This document shows positions 11,350 through 25,624 of a stretch of 64,000 nucleotides of DNA, piece after piece. The DNA comes from Amphimedon queenslandica (lineage: Eukaryota; Porifera; Demospongiae; Haplosclerida; Niphatidae), in NCBI RefSeq assembly GCF_000090795.2, contig NW_003546311.1:144570-208569 (forward strand). Direction: 5' to 3'. The notes beneath the pieces are model-generated. The model worked only from the letters and a program-made list of their open reading frames with translations. It made no database searches and was not told the DNA's origin. Both the position numbers and the translations under genes were made by a program. Within the stretch, counting starts at the first letter, position 1. The number at the start of each line of letters is the position of its first letter.

Positions 11350-12162
11350 TTAGCAATAATAATTTTCTTCACATGCAAACCCATAAGGTATTAAACAGCG
11401 TAAGCGAAAGAACTTTTCTCTACAACAAATGTCATGATCATAGCAACCGAGATGGTAGCAGCAGTCACCACAGACCATCTCCCAACAAGTGCAGCCTGGC
11501 CCACACATGCCTAGGCATTCTTGCTCAGGACAAGGTGGGCAATACTCTAAGCAGTCGTCCTCATCATCTGTTAGCTTGTCATTATAATCAAATAGTATGT
11601 TAGTATAGTTAAGTCTGTGCAGGCTTTCCAGTTTCAAGGCAAACTTGTACAGAATAAGTGCAGGCTGGTAGTTTTTACCGGTAATTCCTTTTGCCCCCAA
11701 TGCATAGCATGCTTTAATCAGTAAGTCCTTCTCTTGTATTATGTTAATAATACCTCGCTTCATTTTTTCACTAGTAAAGTCATAGATATATCTTCCTTGT
11801 TCTCTTTGTGACAGTTCACTAAATAGAATGATCTTGTCATCAATTGATGTCATGTCTCTCACTTTAGCAACAGTCTTGACTGATACTGCAATGTCCTCTC
11901 CATCATAGCTGATGAATCCTTTTCCTCCAATAATGCTGGTAGTCATTAGTGTTGTAGCATCATGTATCGATGATACTAGTGTTCGGCCTGACATTGTACT
12001 TATTTCTAGAAAATTCTTTCCAGTTTTAAAATTAATCCCAGTGTTAGTAGCAGCATTGCTATAAGATCCTTGCAATTGTTCCTCATCAAATTGATTCAGG
12101 CTAAGATTACAATTGACAAAATATACTGAAAAATTCAACAGAAGAAAAACGATTCTCTTCAT
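11350..12162 (-). CDS. Secreted protein with PLA2-like cysteine-rich C-terminus
   Basis: Single-exon gene for 270 residues, not identified by name. An N-terminal signal peptide is clear (MKRIVFLLLNFSVYFVNC). Residues about 20-205 form an acidic/polar region without recognised motifs. The last 65 residues hold about 16 Cys: CPPCPEQECLGMCGPGC, then VCGDCCYHLGCYDHDICCR. The CYDHDICC core has a His-Asp pair next to paired cysteines, as in the secreted phospholipase A2 active site (CCxxHDxC), but I see no standard Ca loop XCGXG match beyond MCGPGC. Proteins with a similar Cys tail occur in marine invertebrates as far as I recall; enzymatic activity is inference. A TATAATA element sits at 12196-12202, about 35 nt before the start. 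Divergent from NPEPL1. Confidence 0.75.
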   Translation of the reverse strand: MKRIVFLLLNFSVYFVNCNLSLNQFDEEQLQGSYSNAATNTGINFKTGKNFLEISTMSGRTLVSSIHDATTLMTTSIIGGKGFISYDGEDIAVSVKTVAKVRDMTSIDDKIILFSELSQREQGRYIYDFTSEKMKRGIINIIQEKDLLIKACYALGAKGITGKNYQPALILYKFALKLESLHRLNYTNILFDYNDKLTDDEDDCLEYCPPCPEQECLGMCGPGCTCWEMVCGDCCYHLGCYDHDICCREKFFRLRCLIPYGFACEENYYC

Positions 12163-12354
12163 GACTAACTGGCTAGATTTATCATAGACTAAGACTATTA
12201 TATGCTCACTATGACATATGTGATTATATCACACAAACTGCAAACATTAGGAGCAGAATAGCAACAAGATAAACCCATTACCAAGAGTGCTTATTAAGCA
12301 CACCCACGCAATTTATAACTGCGGCAATAACTTACCGAAACTTGAACATTAATA

Positions 12355-15306
<2,952 letters not shown>

Positions 15307-15563
15307 TTATCTCCTGCCTCCCTTCACTCTTTGCAAAAACTGATGATTATTTTTTTAGGCAATTGCTGATAAGATGTTAATAATAGAAATTGTTTTAAAA
15401 TTAGACAAAATGTAAAGGACGAGCCTAAGCTAGCTAGGAAATCAGGCTCTGATCTGTAGATCTTCTTGTTTTTGTAGCTGCCATAGATACATAGATTGAA
15501 GGGATTGCCCCATTTTAGTAATTAGTCAGTTTTTGTAGATATACAGAGCATTACGGAAAGCAG
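15307..15563. other. Intergenic region NPEPL1 to DOLK
   Basis: 257 bp between two genes on the same strand, containing the NPEPL1 3' UTR and presumed DOLK promoter; no motif stands out. Confidence 0.4.
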
Positions 15564-18559
15564 ATGGCAGCTAGAAGGGCTAGAGATGGAATTGGAGAAA
15601 GAACACAACAGCAAAGACGAGATGGAGACGCAGAGACTATGGTCCAGTTCAAGCAATACGTCAAAGAGATGCAGAAAAGTCGCGGAAGAGCTGTAGAGAT
15701 GAGGATTGCCGTCTTACTGAGCATTGTAGTTGCTTTGAAATTCTTTTCTGTTTCACCAATGGACTTGGACACTGCTGTACTCCACAGAGTATTCTTCTTT
15801 CTACTTAGTATGCTTCATTTTTATTGATAACATTAAATTTACCACTTTTTAGTTGCAATTCTTATTATTCTTTTTACAACTTGGCTGGATTATTTTCCCA
15901 GTAAAATCGAAACATTTGAAATGAGGTATCTATACACATGTATATGATCCTTTTGATAGAACATAACTGACTATTGCTCCTTTATTAGGCCGGCAGGTGG
16001 ACAGGGACTTCCATTGGCTTGTCTATTACCGCCAATGACTTGCATTGCTTTGTTATCTCATATCATTAATCATCAGCCAGCATTGATCCGTAAACTAGAG
16101 AAAAGATTGTGTTTTATGTTTTGACTTTCTCCATTAGAGCTTGTTTCTCTTTACCTTGTCCTCTGCTGTACTATTTCAATAGCCACAGTTCTACCAACCT
16201 TGCTCAATTCTGCTCCTTATCCTAATTCAATAATTATTTACAATCTATTATTAATTATTATAGTCTTTGTCATTAGCAATGTTTTACAAGGCAAGTCAGT
16301 ATTAAAGCTGTTTTTGCTTATTATTATTATTTTATTTTTAGTTCCTTCTCTTCCACTTTTTCTACATTGCACTCTTTATAGTGTTTTTGTTCCATTTCTG
16401 CTTTATTCCTTTCCAAAGTCATTCACTCTCTGTGAGGTATCTCTCTTATGTCAGGGAGTCAGTCTACTGGTGGTAGATACTACACTATTAATGCTCATTA
16501 AAGTTAGTTGTTTCATTATACACTTTTTGATTTTAATAGCTTGTGTAAAAGTTTATAAGTCAATTCCAAAGCCTTTTGCCAATGCCACATAGGTTTCAGC
16601 CCATGGTTTTTCCAAAAAATGGCTCCGAAATCACCCCCAATTTTTATTACATTTTCTGATACACATTCATGTCCTTATGCTGTGTAGAAAGTTTGAGTCG
16701 ATTTCGATAAAAAATTTTCAAGTTGTGACCATTTTTAAAAATGGGCCAATTTTTGAAAAATACCCAAGGCTATAGCCCATGGTTTTTTTCCAAAATTGGC
16801 TCCGAAATCACCCCCAATTTTTATTACATTTTCTGATACATATTGATGTCCTTATGCTATGTAGCAAGTTTGAGTCAATTCCGATAAAAAATTTTCAAGT
16901 TATGACCATTTTTAAAACGGGCCAATTTTTGAAAAATACCCAAGGCTATAGCCCATGGTTTTTTCCAAAAAATGGCTCCGAAATCACCCCCAATTTTTAT
17001 TACATTTTCTGATACACATTCATGTCCTTATGCTGTGTAGAAAGTTTGAGTCGATTCCAATAAAAAATTTTCAAGTTATGACCATTTTAAAAAACGGCCA
17101 ATTTTTGAAAATACCCAAGGCACCTGATTGCACGTTATATTTATTCCTCTGTCTCCTTTAGTTTGATTTATACGAATTACCTGATGTATTTTCTGTTGAA
17201 AGAAGCACTTCATTTCTTTTTCTTGAAGTAAGTACAATCTTTAAAGTTATTGGGTGTTTGACAGTGTTTCTTTTCAGTTTGGGGTCACTGGGTTCATCTT
17301 GTGCTGTTTCCTTTTCTCTTTCTTCCTCTACAAATTAGCTTGTACCAAGTAAGAGTGGTAATTACTGCACAGCTGTACCTCCATTACTATTGTCTTCTCT
17401 TTAGTGAGTCTTTTTACATTCATGCCTGGTCTCTCGGCTTCTTACAAGTTTCTTTCCTTTTTGCTTTCTTTGTTGTATTGCCCTCGCTTGGCCTCGTAAT
17501 GGATTCATCTCCATTCCCGTGGCTAATCGATTTTTTATTTTCTTCTCAAGAAAGAGTAAGGGTTTATAAATAAGATTTAATGCTGATTTTAAGCATCATT
17601 CTCTATAGACCTTATTACTCTGTTACTGGATGTGTGTTGTATTCCTCACTTCAGTCATAGTAGTAGCACAATCGGTTCATATTCCAAGTCTCTCTTGCCT
17701 CAAAAGTGAATCGTAAGTATAGACACTCTCCTAAGTTTCTAACTCCTTATGAATCAATTTCTCTTTGTATTCTCTTCCTTTTCAGTCCTTCCTCTCTCTG
17801 GATGAGGAAATGGTTCCATTTGCTAGCAGTTGCAGTGTATGTCCCTGGCCTAATGTTTGATCCACTTTTACTCTCCGTCTCCTCATCTCTAGTCACAGTG
17901 TTCTTCATCGTCATTGAAGTAAAGGATCAATGGTATAACACTTCATTAACACTCTCACTCTTCTTTTCTAGCTAATAAGGTTATTTGGTATATGGCCTCT
18001 TGGTGACGCTATCAATAAAATGTTGATCCCGTTCACCGACGAGCGTGATACTGGTTACCTGATACTAACGCATACTTACCTACTATTGGGATTCTCAATA
18101 CCAATCTGGCTTTACCCTCTACACCAAACTAATTCAGGTACATACATGTATATGCATGACATTAGTGTGACAAACCTGTCTCTTAGTATCACAGTTAAGC
18201 ATGTATTCTGGTGTCCTTGCTCTTGGAGTGGGTGATTCTATTGCAGCTGTCTCAGGGACGCTAGTTGGGAGACACAAGTGGCCTGGGACGAGTAAAACGT
18301 TTGAAGGGACCTTCATGTCGGTTGTATGCCAATTTATAGTAGCAGCTGGAGTCGTTTATACAAGTAAAAGTAGTGCAAGGAAAGTGTTGGGCTACTCTAT
18401 CCTTTTTTAGGTAGCTCTGTTCCTCCTCTCTCTCATTACTCCTGGACTGTCCTTGGCTCAAGTATATTAGTAGGATCGGCAATGGAAGCATACACGCATC
18501 AGATCGATAATTTACTGCTAGGGATTGTTCAGTATGTTGTATGCATAGCTTTCTTATGA
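15564..18559 (+). CDS. DOLK: Dolichol kinase
   Basis: Multi-pass ER membrane enzyme that phosphorylates dolichol with CTP, the last step in dolichyl-phosphate supply for N-glycosylation. Starts MAARRARDGIGERTQQ, then a long run of hydrophobic segments. Diagnostic blocks are near the C-terminus: RKWFHLLAVAVYVPGLMFDP, GDSIAAVSGTLVGRHKWPGT and SKTFEGTFMS, which match the CTP-binding region of DOLK (GDxxAxxxGxxxG...WPGTxKTxEG). Ends YVVCIAFL, TGA at 18557-18559. The intron at about 16505-17160 contains three tandem units of repeat family B. Confidence 0.92.
16596..17122 (+). repeat. Tandem array of dispersed repeat family B (unit 175-176 bp)
   Basis: Three units, each with CCCATGG at 16601, 16776 and 16952, then GGCTCCGAAATCACCCCCAA, GTAGAAAGTTTGAGTCGATT and GGGCCAATTTTTGAAAAAT. 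The core TATGCTGTGTAGAAAGTTTG is shared with family A, so the two are related. Confidence 0.9.
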
Positions 18560-19045
18560 TAGAGAGAATTAATGGACAGTACATTGAAGAGCACTGTGCT
18601 TAGCTACTAATACTAATCATTACTTTTTAACTTTAATGACAAATAAATTAATATTTCTAACAAATTGAATGCTAATAGTCTCTCTCTCTCTCTCTAAGGA
18701 GTATAATAATCTGACAAAATGGTGGCTCCTTGCAAGCCGGTCTTATTTAGAAAGTTTTTCCACTCCGTAAGCAGTTAAGACCAATACAATTGACCCAATC
18801 AAATGTAACATCCTGATTAAACTGTAGAGACAAGAGAGAGAGAGGGGGAGAAGAGAGAAGCAGTGACTAAAGGAATTCGTACATTATGTACAAGGCGCAA
18901 AAATTGTACATTTAGCATAATGTTGCATAAAGTTATCATAAAAGTGAATTAATTAACTAGAAAATTAATTGCAAATAATGTAAACAAAGAGATTGCAAAA
19001 AAAAACTAAATCAAAGTATTCCAAAAGATATAGATATAAAGCAAA
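18560..19045. other. Convergent intergenic spacer
   Basis: 485 bp between the dolichol kinase and cytochrome b5 stops. It contains a (CT)n run near 18680-18700 and a GA-rich stretch near 18832-18860 and is otherwise AT-rich; I see no gene in it. Confidence 0.5.
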
Positions 19046-20027
19046 TCATTTTGTTTTGTCCTTGTAAGCAATGTAATATTTATATCCTATATAAGCTGCC
19101 ACTCCAACTATGATAGCTCCAAAGAATAGGATGCGTCTTAAATTAGAATTACCATCACTGCAATATTGTGTATGTATGTATGTGTAGACATATGAAAGAA
19201 AGGAAGAGAGAGAGAGGGAGGGAGGGAGAGATATCTTGGTCTTCATTGCAGTCATAACCAATGTACATGTATTATGCGTCTTATGTGTGATGGGGTCTTA
19301 AAATTCATTGAATGAGACAGCCGCCACATGCTAAATTCGTTAGAAAGCTGATTAATAGTTCAATGGCTGTAAGTTGTATTCTAAATGAACCTAACCTGTC
19401 ATCTTGAACTCCTGGTGGATCTGGCTTAGTCTTCTTCTATTGTAGAGAGAGAGAGAGAAAGACACAACAATAAAGAGAAGACATTTTGACACTTGGTTTG
19501 AATGGAGTGTGCATTCATTTGGATTCAATACTGCACACGTATAACAGTTACATAATAATTACATGACTGACCTCAACAGGTTTAACACTTCCAGCTGCTA
19601 ATTCCCCAATCAAATAATTCTGCTGGAGCTCACGTGCATCGGGAGAATGGCCGACATCTTCAAATGCCTCAGTAGCATCACGACCTAAAGAGAAACAGTA
19701 AAGAACTATGCATGTAGTTCAACGCACCTCCTTGCTCCAAAAGGACCTCTTCTCCTCCAGGATGCTAGAAAAATGTAAATAACGAATGAATTAGTGGAAA
19801 TGTACCTCTTCCATAAACTTGGTGACATCATAGACTTTATTGTGAACCACCATCCAAAGACTGTTCTGGTCCTTATGCTTTACAATCTCGCTCCATTCAA
19901 TTTTTCTCAATCCTCCTTCTGAACTGGTCTCTTCGTCACCTGGAAAAAGGCAGAGATGGTGAAAGGGTTTTATTTAGCGTGTGTTTACTGTTTAGCATGT
20001 TTAGGACGTACCTGGTAAATCAGCCAT
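19046..20027 (-). CDS. CYB5: Cytochrome b5, tail-anchored
   Basis: Electron carrier for desaturases, P450s and other ER or outer-mitochondrial enzymes. Start at 20027 ([15 protein letters not shown]). Heme-binding fold is evident: [20 protein letters not shown], then [20 protein letters not shown], with the axial His of HPGG, and [18 protein letters not shown] supplying the second axial His. A proline-rich linker (KPDPPG) leads to a single C-terminal membrane segment ([20 protein letters not shown]) and a short lysine-rich tail, KDKTK. Length about 150 residues, as usual. Five short exons. Confidence 0.96.
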
Positions 20028-20249
20028 TTTTATTTCTCACGAGAGCAGAATTCACGTGATTGAATTTGAGGGTGTTGTCTCTTTTGGGCGTGGTCAACTG
20101 GTCCTCAAAGTTTTACAGTCAGTCAGTCAGTCACTCAGTCACTCAGGAGTCAGGTGTAAAGTTTCTGTAAAAGAGCCTCGAAAAGAGCCTCGAAAACGAA
20201 AAGAGCAAAAGATAGGTATAGCCTAGTTTTGCTTGATTAATAGAGAAAG
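20028..20249. promoter_or_regulatory. Divergent promoter, cytochrome b5 / TAT
   Basis: 222 bp between start codons. It holds a CACGTG at 20053-20058 in the context TTCACGTGAT and a short tandem TCAG(T)C repeat at about 20116-20150. No TATA box seen. Role inferred from position. Confidence 0.5.
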
Positions 20250-22654
20250 ATGAATGGAGTAATGAAGCACAGTCTGACGGAGAACGGGGATGCCTTGCCT
20301 TCTAATCTGGGTCCAAGAGAGAAGAAGAGAAAAGAAGGATGGAATGTATCTTCTTCACTGGAATCCAAGGGAGCCGTTAATAACGTTCGACTCAGCGAAG
20401 AGAAATACTTTAAAGAAGTTTTAGAGAAGAGAGACCAGTCAAAAGAGCTGATAAAACTCTCCATAGGTTTGTGAAGGAGATACAAAAAATGGAATGTTAT
20501 TATGTCTTCGATTATTGTAACAGGTGACCCAGCTGTGTTTGGTAATCTTCCTGCTCATCCAGTAGCCATAGAATCACTTAAAGCTGCAGTGGACACTGGC
20601 TCTTATAATGGCTATGGACACTCTAAAGGTACAGAGTCTATCTATATTGTATAGATAAGTCTTCTCATTATCTCTATCCCTCCCCTCTTTCTCAAGGTCT
20701 GCCTCATGTAAGAAAAGCTGTAGCTGAGAAGTTTTCTGTAATAAACCAGGCACCATTGACCGCTGAAGTACGCCCTCGATCATTGCACTCTTATGTACTG
20801 TGCATCTCCCCTCCCTATCTCTTGTAGGATGTTATCATGACTTCGTCTTGTTCTGGTGCTCTAGAGTATGCTATTAGTGTGTTGGCTAATGCAGGACAGA
20901 ATATACTCTCTCCTAAGCCAGGCTTTGCCTTGTATGACTGCCTCACAGGTGCAAAACAAGTTGAGATTAGGCACTATGCTTTAAAGGTATTGTAACGTAT
21001 TATCATTGAGTAGGTGCTAATGCTATAAATATTCCTTTTAAAATTATTATTAATTTTCTGTAGCCTGATCAAAATTGGGAAGCAGACATAAGTGACATGG
21101 AGAGACTTGTTGATGATAACACAGCTGCAATCATAATAAATAATCCTAGCAATCCTTGTGGCTCTGTATTTTCAAAGGAGCATGTAAAAGAGCTGGCTGA
21201 TTGTGAGTATCATATAAATAGAAGCCTTTATACTATAATTTGTTGTGATTGGCATTGATTTATCTTTCTACATTGTGGTACATAACTTGTAGTAGTTATG
21301 TCATATCATATTATTGACAATGTAGTGTGGTATTTTACATGTCATCATAATTATCCGCTCTTGATGTCATGCCTTTGTTTGTGCTATGTTTACCATCAAA
21401 GGATTAAGTTCAATGGTCATTTGATGATTACTATCCAATGTTGGACCATCTTTTGTCTATTTCTATATCAATATAAAGACATTTTCTTTTCTGATTATTG
21501 TAATTGTACTTTTGTCAGTTATTATTTTATAAGTGTTTTTTCTTGGACTACAACTGAAGTGATCACTGTTGCCTTCTTGTAGTTGCTGCTAGACATTACC
21601 TACCAGTCATAAGTGATGAAATATATGCAGAGATGGTGTTCCCTGGCAGCTCCTTTCATTCAATTGCGTCAGTTAGCACTAAAGTACCAGCTCTTGTGTG
21701 CGGTGGCCTCAGCAAGCAGTACATGATCCCTGGCTGGAGGCTCGGTTGGATATTAATCCATGATCCCGTAGACGCCTTCAAAGATGAAGTAGTGTCTTAC
21801 TTGTTCTCCATTCTAGTCTTTCTGTTCCTTTTTGTTTTTAGGTCCGTGATGGTTTTACTAATATAGTAATGAAGACACTTGGTCCTTCTACTGTAGTCCA
21901 GGCGGCAGTCCCTGGTATCATTCAAAACGTTCCAGCTGATTACCACGAGAGAAACATATCAATATTACAAGTTTGTATAAATGCTTTTCTGATACATATT
22001 GATGTCCTTATGCTACATGGAAAATTTGAGCTGTTTCAGACAAATAATTTTTTGAGTTATAACCTTTTTAAAAAATGAGCCAATTTTGAAAGAAGCAAAG
22101 GCTATAGCTCATGGTATTGGCTCCAAAAACACCCCTTTTTGTTGCATTTTTGATGTATTTTGACGTCCTTATGCTGTGTAAAAAGTTTGGGCTATTTCCA
22201 ACAGATAATTTTCAAGTTGTGAGCATTTTAAAAATGAATCCTACTGTACTAATCGCTCATTTACCTCTTATTTTTTGATCTCATTAATTTTTTTATCCTA
22301 TTTAGATGAATGCTGAGCTGGTTTATGATGGTCTATTAAAGGCACCCGGTCTTAATCCTATAATGCCATCAGGTGCAATGTACTTGATGGTTGGCATTGA
22401 TATAAATGAGTTCCCTGAGTTCAATAATGACATTGACTTTACTAAGCAACTAGTACTGGAGCAATCTGTATTCTGTTTGCCAGGAGATGTAAGCCTCTTC
22501 TCACTACCTCTCCTTATGACTATACTTTATTCTTTAGGTCTTCAAGTTTCCTAACTTCTTCCGTATTGTGTTAATAATGCCGGGAGAGAAGATAGTCGAG
22601 GCAGTCCAACGCATCACTCAGTTCTGTATCAAGCATCACCACATTAGCTCTTAA
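20250..22654 (+). CDS. TAT: Tyrosine aminotransferase (PLP class I)
   Basis: PLP-dependent enzyme that starts tyrosine catabolism by transferring its amino group to 2-oxoglutarate. Starts [14 protein letters not shown]; then [81 protein letters not shown], and the PLP-lysine loop [29 protein letters not shown] and FFRIVLIMP close the fold, and it ends [13 protein letters not shown] at 22654. This set matches animal TAT closely. About ten introns; the one at 21975-22303 carries repeat family B. Confidence 0.95.
21965..22240 (+). repeat. Dispersed repeat family B, two worn units
   Basis: In a TAT intron: AGGCTATAGCTCATGG, GGCTCCAAAAACACCCC and TATGCTGTGTAAAAAGTTTG match the array at 16596 with more differences. 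Confidence 0.85.
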
Positions 22655-23003
22655 GAACATAAACTGTCACATGTATTCTATTGTGTGGTATATATATATA
22701 TCTCTTGTACTTATTATTATTATTTCTATTATTTATTGTTGTTGCTGCTGCTATTCAGTTGTGTTAAATATAGCATATTATATGATAATCAACAAAGTTA
22801 TTTGGTTTAAATATTTCATTAAAAATATGCTATCAATTGAAAAACAATTATATGTCTCCATAATTATTAACAAAAACTGTTCTAGCAAAATTAAAACACA
22901 ATAATAATAATATAATATAATATAATATACATGTACATGTAATATATATAATGCATTTCAAAATTTATTTATTTATTGACATGTTTGGTGGAGCTCAGCT
23001 CAA
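22655..23003. other. Convergent intergenic spacer
   Basis: About 350 bp of very AT-rich DNA with TATA- and ATAAT-type short repeats and one TACATGTACATG motif near 22928-22941. No gene seen. Confidence 0.5.
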
Positions 23004-25076
23004 TTAGAAGACATTCTCAGTAAGTCCAACTTCAACTACACCCTCTTCCTCCAGTTCCTGTTCATAATTCTCCTCCTCCTCCTCTGGCTCATCCTCTCTC
23101 CTAGGACAGCAAGGTATCAACTGATGCCTAGTCTCTGTTTTGAATACTAGGAACGAATAAGTTACTAGAGACACTACAAGGAAAGAGACTGCAACCCATA
23201 GAAGTTGAGGGACTGTTAAGAATATTGCAGTAGAGAATCCTAAGAGCATTCCTGTTGCCAGACCCATACGACTGACGCTGAATGCTGGCTCTTGTTTTCT
23301 GTGGAATAGCACTCCAACCAAACCTATGAATTTATTAAATAATAATCTATAATAATGCGCATGAATGAAAAAAATTATGAATTTAGTGCAGGTTTTATGA
23401 ATATAATTAACCTCAACACTTTTAAGGTAATGCATTGTCTTATTATGAATTTCTTCTCAGTATGTTTGTTACACACTCCAATATATTGCAACTGTTTTTA
23501 CATGCAGACACTAAATTCTGGTGGCAACATGGAAAGCATGAATTGGTCTTAAGTATGATGGATGCAGAGAGCCTAAAAATAATACTATCTGCTACAGTGT
23601 TATAGTGTCAAGAAATGGTGTAATAGCTGTTAATCTAAATCAAAATTTTTTCAATCCTCACTTGGTGGAACAGAATGCCATATTCCCTCACAGATCCCCC
23701 AAACAGCAATAACCACAAATGCTACAATGTAGCTAGGCCTTGTCTCCCAGAATATAAGAAAGAACATTAGACCAAAGAGTATGGCAGAGACAGTATACAC
23801 AATGGAAAACTGTGGGATGCACTTCACCAATCGTCCTCCAATCACTGCAGAGAGACCAGAGCATATACCAAAAGTACATACAACAAAACCAACCCAATGA
23901 ACACCTATACACTCTGATACATATGCCTACAATCAGAAAGAGGAATAAATGTAATCTCATTTGCATTATTATAGTACTCCAATCCCATAAATAAATAGAA
24001 GTGTTTTTTCTTACTCTGTAGTATGTCCCCAAAGCAAATGAAGCTAAGTATCCATCTAGGACCATCATTGGGATTATCATGTACATCTTCCAGCTCTTGA
24101 ACATCTTGAAGGTAGCCACAATTGGCTTCTTGATGAACTGCTTCCAGACTTTCCCTCTGGATTCTTTCTTGAAACCTCCCTCTTGTAGATTATCCAGTAG
24201 TGCCAGACAGACTAGGATAGCTATTATGTCAAATATGACATCGACAGATATCAGTATATAGACGTATGATGGATTCAACTTGCTTGCTTCATCATTATCG
24301 CAGACATTGCCTAGTGGTGACATAATTATTTCGCTTTCATTTGATAACCTCTCGCTAAACAATATGGCTGCAGTTGCTAAACTGCCAGGAATGTATGAGA
24401 CTTTAAAGAACATTGCCTGTATCCCTGTAAATAAGGACACTAAATGCTCTGTTTTTTCTCCTAAAGGGTGAGCATATCTAATTGCAACTGTCGTAACGTG
24501 AACATTGCCTGCAGCAAAGACCGGACCAAAGCCCATGCCACCAAAAACAGCTGCAGGAACTAGCGTGTACCAATGCGGGTAGAAGTTAGCTACAGTATAA
24601 ACTCCTAGCAAAGTGTAAGAGAATATAAGCGTGTACTTGGTTCCTAGTATCCTAATTATGGATGATGCAAAAATACCAGATATGAAGAAAAATCCCATAA
24701 ATACAGAGAGATTTGCCAGCCCCAGCCCCGCAGTGTCATTGAGACTGCTCTGGAGAGAGAAGAGTGACACTACAGCACTGAGTGACATCATAAATGATAC
24801 TCCTGTACCAAACACGTTTCGATAAGCTTTAGACTTGAGCGAAAAACAGCACCTAGGATCGTCATCTTCCTCCACATGCACCATAAAACCTTCGTCTTTC
24901 TTCTTGTCCTCCTCTTTTTTCTTTTTCTTCTCCTCTGGCTCTGCTTTTACAGGAGTACTCTCATCCATTTTGGTCTCAGCCTCCTCTTCTGTCACAGTTC
25001 TTTCTTTTTCACCTGAGACAACCGAATCATTGCCAACTTTCACCTCTTCTAGCTCCAAGTCTTTGTTTTCAGCCAT
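23004..25076 (-). CDS. UNC93A: UNC93-like membrane protein (MFS fold)
   Basis: Multi-pass membrane protein of the UNC93 family; relatives act as K+-channel regulators or ER chaperones of Toll-like receptors. I start it at MAENKDLELEEVKVG (25076); an in-frame Met exists at 25181. The first 80 residues are an acidic/lysine-rich cytosolic tail (EEKKKKKEEDKKKDEG). Membrane segments follow, with the family block VSLFSLQSSLNDTAGLGLANLS (compare the QSSL..GLG motif of UNC93A), WYTLVPAAVFGGMGFGPVF, and FVVIAVWGICEGIWHSVPPS near the end (UNC93A VFSGLWGVADAVWQTQ). The C-terminus is very acidic (EDEPEEEEENYEQELEEEG). Few introns for its length. Confidence 0.88.
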
Positions 25077-25364
25077 AGTACCTGATAAGTTACAAGAGGA
25101 AACTGCAAGATCACTGAAAGAAAGGCGAAACTTGATATCGTATCGCGTATCTATGCATTGAGCCACGCCCGTTCCAGCCAACGCCTTGTTGCAGCAGCTT
25201 TGTGTTTGTAAAAATAATCATTTTTAGTAACAGTAATTATTGGAGAATGATGTATAATTATAATATCATACATAATACAATAATACATTAATGTGTTCTG
25301 TTTAATAACATAATAATTAATAATAATAGTGGGGTTGATTAAATAATAACAGGAGCCCATGCTG

Positions 25365-25436
<72 letters not shown>
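25365..25436. repeat. (AAT)n microsatellite
   Basis: 72 nt uninterrupted ATA/AAT trinucleotide repeat (24 units) in the intergenic space upstream of the UNC93-like gene and downstream of the proline-rich gene. The rest of 25182-25624 is AT-rich without features. Confidence 0.95.
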
Positions 25437-25624
25437 GCAACACAACAGCCACAAAATTAAATAGCTTCTGAAGAGAAAATTAAAACTAAATCTAATATTA
25501 ATGATTATTAATAATTATCAGTAATAATTAAAGTATTACATAGCTACCCCTCACTACTGTATAATACAGAACTAAAACTTAGAGATTATTAATCATTACA
25601 CTTAAATTAATTCTTTAATTACAA

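Noticed and set aside
16200-16592. 130-residue frame in DOLK
   Set aside because: It reads through DOLK exons and introns; the spliced gene explains it.
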